Source: an uncultured Litorivicinus sp.
Lineage (GTDB): Bacteria; Pseudomonadota; Gammaproteobacteria; Pseudomonadales; Litorivicinaceae
Length of the DNA stretch: 21,175 nt
Assembly: GCA_938091715.1 (NCBI GenBank)
Contig: CALKMT010000181.1
Coordinates: forward strand, 1 to 21,175
Direction of reading: 5' to 3'
Each line of letters opens with the position of its first letter. Position 1 is the first letter of the stretch. Made by a program: the position numbers and the translations under genes. This document shows positions 15,027-21,175 of this stretch, piece after piece. The notes below the pieces were generated by a model. It worked only from the letters and a program-made list of their open reading frames with translations. It was not told the DNA's origin and searched no databases.

Positions 15027-15595
15027 TCGATCCGTTCAAACAACGCAACGATTCGCTCTACCCCACCCACCGATTGTGCGGTGGCGGTCACTTGTTCAAT
15101 CTCGGTGTTAGTCAAAAACCCCATCAGATAAAGCGTGCCGTCTTCGGTCGTTACCTTGGTGCGATTGGCCAGTTGGAATCCTAAATCCTTGGCCAGCGCC
15201 GTGTTCACCGCGGCGGTCAGGTACGCATCGTTGGCGCGAACCCCAAAGCTGGTGGCGCCGGCCACGGTCAAAGCATTTTCTACTTTTTTCACACCGCGAA
15301 CTTCGCTGACCACTTGCTGGGCTTGGCTTTGGCTGGTCTGGTCGGGGACTTGGCCTGTTAACAGCGCTGTGCCGTTAAATACCGTCACATTGATGTGTGA
15401 GGTCTTCAGGGTCTCGTTGGTCTTTTTCAGGTTGACCGCGGAGATCTCTTCGATCAGCTGATCGCTGACGTAGCCGCCAAAGGTGCGGCTGCCAATGTTG
15501 GGCTTGATCGGCTCGTCAACCACGGCAGATACAACGGTTGCGCAGCCTGAGACGCCAAGGGTGAGTGACAGAACCAGTGGGGTGAGTAATTTCAT
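15023..15595 (-). CDS. dolP: DolP, dual BON-domain outer-membrane lipoprotein
   Basis: A 190-residue lipoprotein: the signal peptide ends in a lipobox LGVSGC with C18 as the acylated residue, followed by two BON domains (about 45-112 and 118-188). DolP (earlier YraP) sits on the inner face of the outer membrane, binds anionic phospholipid and supports BAM function and envelope integrity. It is the last gene of the minus-strand lpoA-yraN-diaA-dolP series and starts 3 bases after diaA. It fits the envelope theme of the neighbouring genes. Confidence 0.93.
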   Translation of the reverse strand: MKLLTPLVLSLTLGVSGCATVVSAVVDEPIKPNIGSRTFGGYVSDQLIEEISAVNLKKTNETLKTSHINVTVFNGTALLTGQVPDQTSQSQAQQVVSEVRGVKKVENALTVAGATSFGVRANDAYLTAAVNTALAKDLGFQLANRTKVTTEDGTLYLMGFLTNTEIEQVTATAQSVGGVERIVALFERID

Positions 15596-15598
15596 GGC

Positions 15599-16177
15599 TT
15601 ATCCAAATAGTTGATGTTCGATCAGTTCTGATAACAGAGTGATACAGACCAGTTGTAAGGGCAACAGTTCGCCGGCATCTCGGGCCGGTAACCGTAGTTC
15701 TTGATCTTCATGATTGATCAGGGCGCTTAATTGTCCGCCGTCTTCGTCACTGATCACGATGCATCCGATTTCTCGGTCATGGGCGGCGGACAAAGCCTTT
15801 AAGCACGCCGATTCCGAACCGGTGGCGCACAGGATTACCAACAAATCCTGGGGCTGGGCGTGAGCACGCAATTGATGGGCATAAATTTCAGAGCCCGAAC
15901 TTGAGGACGCGATCGAGGACATCAAGACCGCATCGGTGTTCAAGCAGTAAGCGGGTAGGGCGGGGCGCTCCCGGCCTAGCTTGTGGTTTAGCTGGCTGGC
16001 AAACATTTGCGCCAGAGCGCTTTGCTGCCCCACTCCACAGGTCAAGATACGACCCTCGGTCAACAGGGTTTGGGTCAGCCGAGCGCTGATTTGCGCCAAG
16101 CTGGGCCCGCACGCTTCGTGCAACTGAGTTAAGCCTGCGGACAGTGCGCTGGTGCGACTATGGATTTGATCTAGCAT
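15599..16177 (-). CDS. diaA: DiaA-like SIS-domain protein
   Basis: A 192-residue SIS-domain protein of the GmhA/DiaA group. DiaA binds DnaA and stimulates initiation at oriC in E. coli; GmhA is phosphoheptose isomerase. The GmhA active-site pattern AQHFAAE is AQMFASQ here (residues 56-62), and the second catalytic His region reads LLPLQLVCITLL without His. It is therefore probably not an isomerase, which favours the DiaA call, as does the yraN-diaA-dolP order. I start at MLDQIHSR (16177), matching the family; a start at 16207 adds ten residues that overlap yraN. It overlaps the yraN end by 7 bases. Confidence 0.85.
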   Translation of the reverse strand: MLDQIHSRTSALSAGLTQLHEACGPSLAQISARLTQTLLTEGRILTCGVGQQSALAQMFASQLNHKLGRERPALPAYCLNTDAVLMSSIASSSSGSEIYAHQLRAHAQPQDLLVILCATGSESACLKALSAAHDREIGCIVISDEDGGQLSALINHEDQELRLPARDAGELLPLQLVCITLLSELIEHQLFG

Positions 16178-16518
16178 GCGTCCATGGTAAAGGCGTCTTG
16201 AATCCATTCACAGCGAAAACTCTGCTCAGTTTGTTTCAACGCCGCCACGTCAAAGCGACAGGGCCCGTCCCAGGGGTGAAAGGCCAAATAGTGCCGGGCT
16301 GCGTGCATCAGCCGGCGCTGTTTGTGAAGAGTGACGCTGTGTTTGGCTCGGTCCGTGCTTGTTCGGCAACGCACCTCGACGAAGATCAAGATGCCTTGGT
16401 GCTTCAGAATTAGGTCGATCTCGCCACGCCGGCATCGATAGTTTCGGGCCAGTACCGGGACGCTTCGAGACTCAAGCTGGGCGTGCAGCCAATGCTCAGC
16501 CTTGTGCCCCGAGTTCAC
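16171..16518 (-). CDS. yraN: YraN/UPF0102 family protein
   Basis: A 115-residue member of the UPF0102 family, which has a restriction-endonuclease-like fold but no established role. The family core is clear: AEHWLHAQLESRSVPVLARNYRCRRGEIDLIL, then FVEVRCR, with D35 and the E48-V-R50 pair in the nuclease-like positions. I chose GTG 16518 because AGGA precedes it by 8 bases on the minus strand and the family begins there. The upstream ATG (16614) would add 32 unrelated residues inside lpoA. It overlaps the end of lpoA by 23 bases. Confidence 0.88.
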   Translation of the reverse strand: MNSGHKAEHWLHAQLESRSVPVLARNYRCRRGEIDLILKHQGILIFVEVRCRTSTDRAKHSVTLHKQRRLMHAARHYLAFHPWDGPCRFDVAALKQTEQSFRCEWIQDAFTMDAC

Positions 16519-18295
16519 TCTCGTTGTCCTGGCTGGGCTCGATTGACGACTCGTCGTCTGCTGCGAGGGGTTGCTCGGGTGCGGGCTCGGGGCGCGGCAG
16601 CACCACAAAACCACGCTGTGTCAGCTGAACGGGAACCAGGTTGCGACGCAGCGTTTGCCCGTCGCGGAACCACTCGCCGGTGCGTCCCATAATGGCCAGT
16701 TGATCGGGGTTGGCTAAAGCGCTGGCTAGCATCCAGGCGTCAGCGCCCAGTTCATACAGCACATTGGATTCCAGCGCGCCGTCGGTCTGCCAGGGCATGG
16801 CGACGATGTTGGCGCCAATCAAATCTTGTTGGACCAAATCCAAATTTTGATCCAGGGCTGAATCGGCTAGCCAGACCGGCAAGTCCCCTGCGTAATAAAA
16901 CGCCAATAAGGGTTTCAGCTGGGCCGCGGTGATTGAATCGCCGTATATGTACACCGCGCCCACGTCCTGACGGCGCCGGGGGGTAAATTCCAGCTCCAGT
17001 CCCAGGGCTTGAGCCAGGCGTTTGTGGCGGGCCTGACTGCCCTCAATCCCTAGGGCGTTGCTGACAATTTGCCGTTGGTCATCGTTTAAATAGCGCTGAA
17101 TAATCGGCGCGCGAGATTCGTTGTCTGGCCAGTGTTGGGCAAAAGCTGCGGCAATTCGCTCGCCCAGTGTGTCCCCTGGCACCAAGACCAGCGGGCGTTT
17201 GTCGCTGGTCCCGGCCAACAGTCCCGCCGCGTCTCGCGCCGAGTCCTCGGGGGACAAGCCCATCAGGGCACGAGGTGCACGGGCATCGGTCAGGTCCAGG
17301 TCGCTGTAGTTTAATGCCAGGACCGCCTCTTGTGGATTCAGCGCCAGGAGGGCTTGAACGTCGGCTTTTGGCAATGGGCCCAAAATCAAATCGACCTGCT
17401 GGGTGCGCAACTCTGTCAGGGCCTGGGTCAATCCTTGCGCGCCGTCTGCCACCACCAAAGTGGGCCCGGAACTGGCCAGGCGCTGATTCATTACACCGTC
17501 CAGCACCGACTCACCGACTGCGGTCAGCTCACCTGACAGGGGCAAGATTAAGCCAATCCGAGAGGGCGCTGGCCATTCCAGATTTAACAGGCCGGCGACC
17601 TCGGGGGGTAGGGATTCCAGGGCCGGGTGATCGGGCCAGGCACGAAACCAGGCCAGGGCGGCAGCGCTGGGGTTGTCGGACTGGGGTACGGCGGCCAGGG
17701 CCAGCCAGCCGGCGGCTTCAGAGCTCGGGTCCCGGGTGGTCTGGCCGGTCAGATTCTGGGCACGTTGCCACAGGGCGTCTCGGATCGCCGAGGTTTGCTC
17801 GGCCGGCTGCAGGATGCTCAGGTATACCAGATCTTCAAAAGCCCGCAGGGCCAGGCCGAGTCGATCTAGCACGGGGACTCGGGCGCTGATCAGTTGGATC
17901 TCATCAGCCAGACCCATAAAGGCGGTGGGGTTATTTAGGGCCTCGGTCAGGACTTTGTCGGCGTTTTGATCGTTCCCAAGGGCGATGTGAGTCTGTGCCA
18001 GCGCCAGACCGTAGCTGGGGTAGTGCTCAATCTGTTCTGGCCCAACGGGGTAACGCTGAGCCAGGTTTAAGGCCTCGGCCGGGCGCCCCAAGGAGTTGAG
18101 TTGCTGGATCAGACGAATCACCTGGGCGGCTTGTTGGTCAGGCGTTTGGGTTTCGAGTGCAGCGATTGCATTGGTCAGTGCGAGTTCGGCTTCATTGATC
18201 GGTGCGCTGGGTGGGATCGCGCAACCGGCCAACAAGCCTGCTAGGATGCCGGCGATTAAGAATTGACGAGCCGTTGGGGCAGATGGAGAGTTCAT
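16496..18295 (-). CDS. lpoA: LpoA, outer-membrane activator of PBP1a
   Basis: A 599-residue lipoprotein with signal peptide and lipobox LAGC (C25). The first part (about 30-245) is helical and TPR-like; the second (about 247-570, beginning SRIGLILPLSGELTAVGESVLDGV) has the periplasmic-binding-protein fold. This is the LpoA layout (earlier YraM); the protein reaches from the outer membrane to activate the peptidoglycan synthase PBP1a. It is shorter than E. coli LpoA and ends in an acidic, low-complexity tail rich in Glu, Pro and Asp. Its ATG is only 3 bases from that of divergent rsmI. Confidence 0.92.
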   Translation of the reverse strand: MNSPSAPTARQFLIAGILAGLLAGCAIPPSAPINEAELALTNAIAALETQTPDQQAAQVIRLIQQLNSLGRPAEALNLAQRYPVGPEQIEHYPSYGLALAQTHIALGNDQNADKVLTEALNNPTAFMGLADEIQLISARVPVLDRLGLALRAFEDLVYLSILQPAEQTSAIRDALWQRAQNLTGQTTRDPSSEAAGWLALAAVPQSDNPSAAALAWFRAWPDHPALESLPPEVAGLLNLEWPAPSRIGLILPLSGELTAVGESVLDGVMNQRLASSGPTLVVADGAQGLTQALTELRTQQVDLILGPLPKADVQALLALNPQEAVLALNYSDLDLTDARAPRALMGLSPEDSARDAAGLLAGTSDKRPLVLVPGDTLGERIAAAFAQHWPDNESRAPIIQRYLNDDQRQIVSNALGIEGSQARHKRLAQALGLELEFTPRRRQDVGAVYIYGDSITAAQLKPLLAFYYAGDLPVWLADSALDQNLDLVQQDLIGANIVAMPWQTDGALESNVLYELGADAWMLASALANPDQLAIMGRTGEWFRDGQTLRRNLVPVQLTQRGFVVLPRPEPAPEQPLAADDESSIEPSQDNESELGAQG

Positions 18296-18298
18296 TTA

Positions 18299-19168
18299 AT
18301 GCATATCCCAGAGCGTTTAGTGGCGCGCGGACCAATTGATCCCGCAATCTACTTGGTCTCGACCCCGATCGGCAACCTAGGTGACCTGACATTACGGGCC
18401 CTTCGGGTGTTGTCCTCGGTCGAAATCGTCATGGCCGAGGATACCCGCCGGGCACGGCAGTTGCTGTCGTCCTACGGTCTCAATCCTCGAGTGATTGCCG
18501 TTCACCAGCACAACGAAGAACGTTTGGCCCCAGGATTGGTGGAGCAGGCGCGGGAAGTGCCCTTGGCGCTGGTCAGTGACGCCGGGACGCCGTTGCTATC
18601 CGATCCAGGTCTTCCGTTGGTTAACGAGGCAATCCGTCAAGGCGTGCCGGTTATCCCAATTCCCGGGGCATCGGCGCTGTTGGCGGCGACGGTGGTATCG
18701 GGCTTTGCCATGGATCATTTGCAGTTTCTCGGCTTTTTGCCGCACAAGGGCTCGGGCCGTGGTGATCGATTAGAACGGGGCGAGCGCTCGGGTGGGGCGA
18801 TGGTGCTGTACGAATCTGCAAACCGAATCCCGCTGCTGATCAAGGACTTGCTGGCCCAGTGTGGCGGTCAGCGCCGGGTCGCGTTGTGCCGGGAGATGAC
18901 CAAACTGCACGAACAGGTTTGGCGGGGGCAGTTGGACCAGGCCCAGGAGTGGTATGCGTCCTCGGGTGACCATGCCAAGGGAGAGTACGCGGTGGTAGTT
19001 GAGGCCGGGCAGCGGACGGGCTCGGATATTGATCAGGATCGTGTCTTGCGGGCACTCGCCCAGGCATTACCGCCGTCCAAGGCCGCCAAAGTGGCCGCTG
19101 AAATCATTGGCACCTCCCGCCGCGAGCTGTTTGATCGCATCGAGGCCTTGAATAAAGGGGCTGACTGA
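18299..19168 (+). CDS. rsmI: 16S rRNA (cytidine-1402-2'-O)-methyltransferase
   Basis: A 289-residue tetrapyrrole-methylase-fold enzyme that uses SAM to 2'-O-methylate C1402 of 16S rRNA. Diagnostic segments are YLVSTPIGNLGDLTLRAL (18-35), AEDTRRARQLLSSYG (46-60), VSDAGTPLLSDPG (92-104), PIPGASALLAA (120-130) and FLGFLPHKG (143-151). ATG 18299 fits the family start; an upstream in-frame ATG at 18263 would lie in the lpoA signal-peptide region. GGAG about 10 bases upstream is the likely ribosome site and falls inside lpoA. The 3' end of the gene carries the -35 box of rnpB. Confidence 0.96.
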   Translation: MHIPERLVARGPIDPAIYLVSTPIGNLGDLTLRALRVLSSVEIVMAEDTRRARQLLSSYGLNPRVIAVHQHNEERLAPGLVEQAREVPLALVSDAGTPLLSDPGLPLVNEAIRQGVPVIPIPGASALLAATVVSGFAMDHLQFLGFLPHKGSGRGDRLERGERSGGAMVLYESANRIPLLIKDLLAQCGGQRRVALCREMTKLHEQVWRGQLDQAQEWYASSGDHAKGEYAVVVEAGQRTGSDIDQDRVLRALAQALPPSKAAKVAAEIIGTSRRELFDRIEALNKGAD

Positions 19169-19176
19169 CCGATCAT
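19148..19176 (+). promoter_or_regulatory. rnpB promoter
   Basis: TTGAAT (19148-19153), inside the last codons of rsmI, and GATCAT (19171-19176), just after its stop, are 17 bases apart. A GC-rich discriminator (CCGCGCC) leads to 19184, the predicted 5' end of the RNA. The -10 matches consensus at 4 of 6 positions; its placement relative to the RNA is the stronger argument. Confidence 0.55.
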
Positions 19177-19183
19177 CCGCGCC

Positions 19184-19516
19184 GAAGACGACCAGGCAAT
19201 CGCTGGCCTTTATTGGCGAGAGGAAAGTCCGGGCTCCACAGAGCAAGATGCCAGGTAACGCCTGGGGGGCGTGAGCCCACGGAAAGTGCCGCAGAAAATA
19301 TACCGCCTTCGGGTAAGGGTGAAATGGTGCGGTAAGAGCGCACCGCGCCCCTGGTAACAGTGGGTGGCAGGGTAAACCCCATCAGGAGCAAGACCAAATA
19401 GGAATCCTACAGGCGTGGCTCGCGCTGGATTCGGGTAGGTCGCTTGAATGCGTTGGCGACAGCGCATCTAGATGAATGATTGTCCACGACAGAACCCGGC
19501 TTACCGGTCGTCTTCA
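19184..19516 (+). ncRNA. rnpB: RNase P RNA, bacterial type A
   Basis: This is the catalytic RNA of RNase P, which trims the 5' leader of tRNA precursors together with the RnpA protein. The universal core GAGGAAAGTCCGGGCTCC (about 19220-19237) and AGATGAATGATTGTCCACGACAGAACCC (about 19471-19498) are both present, as is GGTAACGCCTGG. The P1 helix closes the molecule: GAAGACGACC (19184-19193) pairs fully with GGTCGTCTTC (19506-19515). At about 333 nucleotides it is shorter than E. coli M1 RNA, with a reduced P3 and a P12 shrunk to CC-TTCG-GG. Ends are set from P1 and are good to a few bases. A T-run follows the 3' strand of P1. Confidence 0.96.
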
Positions 19517-19633
19517 TTTTTCCCCACCGAATCCCACGTCGAACAGCAGAAAAATAATTTTTTGCCAGAAATCACTTCGGAAGTGCAATGTAAGTTATTG
19601 ATTTTTGGTTTTTGATCGTCGAATTTCCTGACT

Positions 19634-19651
19634 GCTGTATATTTATACAGC
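19634..19651. promoter_or_regulatory. LexA (SOS) operator-like box
   Basis: G-CTGT-ATATTTAT-ACAG-C. The core CTGT-N8-ACAG is perfect, and the sequence differs from the E. coli ideal CTG(TA)5CAG at only one of 16 positions. It is centred about 33 bases before a perfect TATAAT, where bound LexA would cover the -35 region. No damage-response gene is adjacent; the next gene downstream is mraZ. Confidence 0.7.
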
Positions 19652-19672
19652 CCCGCAAACAACTGATAAATA

Positions 19673-19678
19673 TATAAT
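19673..19678 (+). promoter_or_regulatory. Candidate -10 box downstream of the LexA-type box
   Basis: A perfect TATAAT within AAATATATAATTTT. No good -35 box exists at 16-18 bases upstream, because that position falls on the LexA-type box and the C-rich bases after it. A start near 19685 would give a leader of about 120 bases to mraZ. AT-rich sequence makes a chance match possible. Confidence 0.35.
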
Positions 19679-19708
19679 TTTCCATTGCATGGCAGGGTGT
19701 TGCCCCGG

Positions 19709-19737
19709 TTGCTATGCCCTAGTCCTATCCATACACT
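19709..19737 (+). promoter_or_regulatory. Candidate mraZ proximal promoter
   Basis: TTGCTA (19709-19714) and TACACT (19732-19737), 17 bases apart, each match consensus at 4 of 6 positions. Transcription would begin near 19744, exactly at the first GTGGG-type repeat. Confidence 0.45.
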
Positions 19738-19743
19738 TCAGCG

Positions 19744-19770
19744 GTGGGAAATTAGGGGAAAAAGTGTGGT
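19744..19770 (+). promoter_or_regulatory. MraZ operator-like triple repeat
   Basis: Three direct repeats at exact 10-base spacing: GTGGGAA (19744-19750), AGGGGAA (19754-19760) and GTGTGGT (19764-19770). E. coli MraZ is known to bind TGGGN repeats separated by five bases before its own gene, so the pattern and location fit an autoregulatory site. The third copy is the least like the consensus. Confidence 0.7.
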
Positions 19771-19807
19771 TTTGTGAGTCATCGGACCCGCAAAGCCAAC
19801 CAGCGCC

Positions 19808-20254
19808 ATGTTTAGAGGAATTACACCGATCAATTTGGACGCCAAAGGGCGTCTTGCGATCCCGACGCGTTATCGCGACGAGATCCAGGATCGGTGCGCC
19901 CAGAAAATGGTGTTGACGGTCGACCACCGTGAACGTTGCCTATTGGTTTACCCTGAACCGGACTGGCAGTCCGTCGAGTCTCAGGTCAATGCTCTACCCA
20001 ATCACTCCAAAACCGCACGACGGCTGCAGCACATGCTGATCGGCCATGCCACCGATCTTGAGTTGGATTCCGCGGGCCGTTTGTTGATCCCCGCGCTGCA
20101 CCGGGAGCACGGCCACCTGGAAAAGCGGGTGGTGCTGATGGGTCAGGGCCACCGATTCGAAATTTGGTCTGAGTCGGTTTGGCAGGCCAAGAGCGAGGCC
20201 TATCTGGCTGACGATGAGGATGACGTTGCCGGGCTGGAGGATCTCCGTCTGTGA
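19808..20254 (+). CDS. mraZ: MraZ, transcriptional regulator of the dcw cluster
   Basis: A 148-residue MraZ with two SpoVT/AbrB-like halves, each carrying the DXXXR signature: DAKGR (11-15) and DSAGR (87-91). MraZ forms ring-shaped oligomers that bind direct repeats upstream of mraZ and, in E. coli, repress the division and cell-wall genes. It begins with the canonical MFRG. No Shine-Dalgarno sequence is visible in the 20 bases before ATG 19808 (GCAAAGCCAACCAGCGCC). The stop overlaps the GTG start of rsmH. Confidence 0.96.
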   Translation: MFRGITPINLDAKGRLAIPTRYRDEIQDRCAQKMVLTVDHRERCLLVYPEPDWQSVESQVNALPNHSKTARRLQHMLIGHATDLELDSAGRLLIPALHREHGHLEKRVVLMGQGHRFEIWSESVWQAKSEAYLADDEDDVAGLEDLRL

Positions 20255-21171
20255 GCGCTCACGTCACTGTGCTGTTGAACGAGACCGTTCAGGCCGTTCT
20301 CGGCCCGGTGGACGGCACCTATATTGACTGCACGTTAGGCCGCGGCGGCCACACCGCTCAATTGTTGGCCTCACTGGGTCCGGGTGCTCGGGTGATTGGC
20401 TTGGATCGCGATCCTGAGGCCATCGCACATTGCACCGAGCGTTTCTCTGATGACTCGCGGTTTGAAGCGGTCGCCTCAGATTTTGCCGGCCTAACCGAAG
20501 TGTTGGCGCTACGCAGCTTGGTGGGGGGCGTTGATGGGGTCATGGCCGATCTTGGGGTGTCTTCGCCGCAGTTGGATCAGGCCGAGCGGGGTTTTAGCTT
20601 TCAACAGGACGGCCCGCTGGATATGCGCATGAATCCCGAGGTGGGGCCCACCGCTGCCGAGTGGTTGGCCGATGTGCGTCATCCAGATTTGGCTCGGGTG
20701 CTGCGTGAGTTTGGCGACGAAAAGTTCGCCAGCAAAATTGCCACGGCAATTTTGAATGCCCGAGCAGAGGCGCCGATTACCACGACGCTGCAATTGGCGG
20801 ACATTATCAAGACTGCTCATCCCAAGTGGGAGCCGGGGCGGCATCCGGCGACTCAGTCGTTCCAGGCGATTCGAATTCACATCAACCAAGAGCTGGCCCA
20901 GATCGATCAGGTGTTGCCCCAGATTGTCGAGGCGCTCAAGCCGGGCGGCCTGATGGCGGTGATCAGTTTTCACAGTCTGGAAGACCGGCGCATCAAACGA
21001 TTCATTCGTGACCAAGCCAATCCCCCTGGGGATCCGTTGGGCCTGTTGCCTCAGCCGGCGCCTGTCCTTAAGCCGACCGGCAAGGCGATCAAGCCGAGTG
21101 CCGCGGAAGTGAAAGCCAATCCCCGTTCACGCTCTTCGGTGCTGCGAGTGGCCTGCAAGGTGGCGGCATGA
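20251..21171 (+). CDS. rsmH: 16S rRNA (cytosine-1402-N4)-methyltransferase
   Basis: A 306-residue RsmH (MraW), which methylates N4 of C1402 in 16S rRNA, the same nucleotide that RsmI, encoded 1 kb upstream, methylates on the ribose. The SAM-binding GRGGHT (30-35) and GLDRDPEAI (50-58), the segment MADLGVSSPQLDQAERGFSF (98-117), FQAIRIHINQEL and ISFHSLEDRRIKRF are all present. The start is GTG 20251, which overlaps the mraZ stop (GTGA) and has GGAGG 10 bases upstream; the family begins there (HVTVLLNE). The stop overlaps a following ATG, expected to be ftsL. Confidence 0.97.
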   Translation: MSAHVTVLLNETVQAVLGPVDGTYIDCTLGRGGHTAQLLASLGPGARVIGLDRDPEAIAHCTERFSDDSRFEAVASDFAGLTEVLALRSLVGGVDGVMADLGVSSPQLDQAERGFSFQQDGPLDMRMNPEVGPTAAEWLADVRHPDLARVLREFGDEKFASKIATAILNARAEAPITTTLQLADIIKTAHPKWEPGRHPATQSFQAIRIHINQELAQIDQVLPQIVEALKPGGLMAVISFHSLEDRRIKRFIRDQANPPGDPLGLLPQPAPVLKPTGKAIKPSAAEVKANPRSRSSVLRVACKVAA

Positions 21172-21175
21172 TGCG
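21168..21175 (+). CDS. ftsL: Probable start of ftsL (partial)
   Basis: Only ATGATGCG is inside the window. The first ATG overlaps the rsmH stop as ATGA. In gammaproteobacteria ftsL follows rsmH in the dcw cluster, so the call rests on gene order, not on protein sequence. The start could be either ATG. Confidence 0.45.

Larger units (their letters stand above)
19517..19807. other. AT-rich non-coding control region before mraZ
   Basis: These 291 bases between rnpB and mraZ are much richer in A and T than the surrounding coding sequence, especially 19545-19685. In order they hold a T-run after rnpB, an AT hairpin (19546-19565, eight pairs around ATAA), a small hairpin CACTT-CGG-AAGTG near 19573-19585, a LexA-type box, a TATAAT, and the mraZ promoter and repeats. 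I see no credible gene; an open frame at 19689 runs into mraZ out of frame and has no family resemblance. Confidence 0.8.

Noticed and set aside
16519..16614. Upstream ATG start for yraN
   Set aside because: The added 32 residues are Ser/Pro/Arg-rich, lie inside lpoA and are not part of the UPF0102 domain; GTG 16518 has a ribosome site.
17167..17889. A 240-codon open frame antisense to lpoA
   Set aside because: It is rich in Arg, Gly and Pro with no recognisable domain, and lpoA is well supported.
19634..19651. The palindrome read as an rnpB terminator
   Set aside because: It is AT-rich, has no T-run after it and lies about 120 bases past the RNA end. The CTGT-N8-ACAG pattern fits a LexA box far better.
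19689..19916. A 75-codon open frame on the plus strand before and into mraZ
   Set aside because: It overlaps the promoter, the MraZ repeats and the mraZ start in another frame, has no ribosome site and resembles no family I know.
1..21175. Mobile elements, CRISPR arrays, phage genes or tRNAs
   Set aside because: I looked for transposase motifs, spaced direct repeats and tRNA T-loop patterns and saw none; the synteny is continuous and ancestral in character.

Overview
The window is a gene-dense chromosomal segment from a gammaproteobacterium. It carries only housekeeping genes. The gene order from the mla phospholipid-transport genes, through murA, hisGDC, a DegS/AlgW protease, zapE, rplM-rpsI, the cytochrome bc1 genes, sspAB, the dolP-diaA-yraN-lpoA block, rsmI and rnpB, to mraZ-rsmH is, as far as I know, the arrangement found in Pseudomonas and related orders. 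I cannot name the genus; a marine or Oceanospirillales-like organism is only a guess. No transposase, phage gene, CRISPR array, tRNA or rRNA is visible.

Layout. (1) 1-6048, plus strand: a gap-free, overlapping series mlaF(end)-mlaE-mlaD-mlaB-like-ibaG-murA-hisG-hisD-hisC. It joins outer-membrane lipid transport, the first committed step of peptidoglycan synthesis and histidine biosynthesis. mlaC, normally between mlaD and mlaB, is absent, and the mlaB-like frame is only a partial STAS domain. (2) 6045-8379: degS/algW (minus), a Nif3/YbgI protein (plus) and zapG/yhcB (minus), packed with almost no spacing. (3) 8467-10200: an alpha/beta hydrolase and zapE. (4) 10205-11164: rplM-rpsI with a clear promoter and an intrinsic terminator. 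(5) 11212-13978: petA-petB-petC (bc1 complex) with its own promoter and terminator. (6) 13996-15026: sspA-sspB. (7) 15023-18295, minus strand: lpoA-yraN-diaA-dolP. (8) 18299-19168: rsmI, with start codon 3 bp from that of divergent lpoA. (9) 19184-19516: rnpB, the RNase P RNA. (10) 19517-19807: an AT-rich control region, then mraZ-rsmH and the first bases of ftsL, the start of the division and cell-wall (dcw) cluster.

The most interesting signal is in the non-coding region before mraZ. It holds a near-perfect LexA/SOS-type operator (CTGT-N8-ACAG, 19635-19650) followed by a perfect TATAAT. Further downstream are three GTGGG-like repeats at exact 10-bp spacing, which look like a MraZ autoregulatory operator. 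Together they suggest that entry into the dcw cluster is under both DNA-damage control and MraZ feedback. Other points of note are the missing mlaC with a shrunken mlaB, a cytochrome b with PVWY at the Qo site and 15-residue spacing of one haem-ligand pair, and a compact RNase P RNA.
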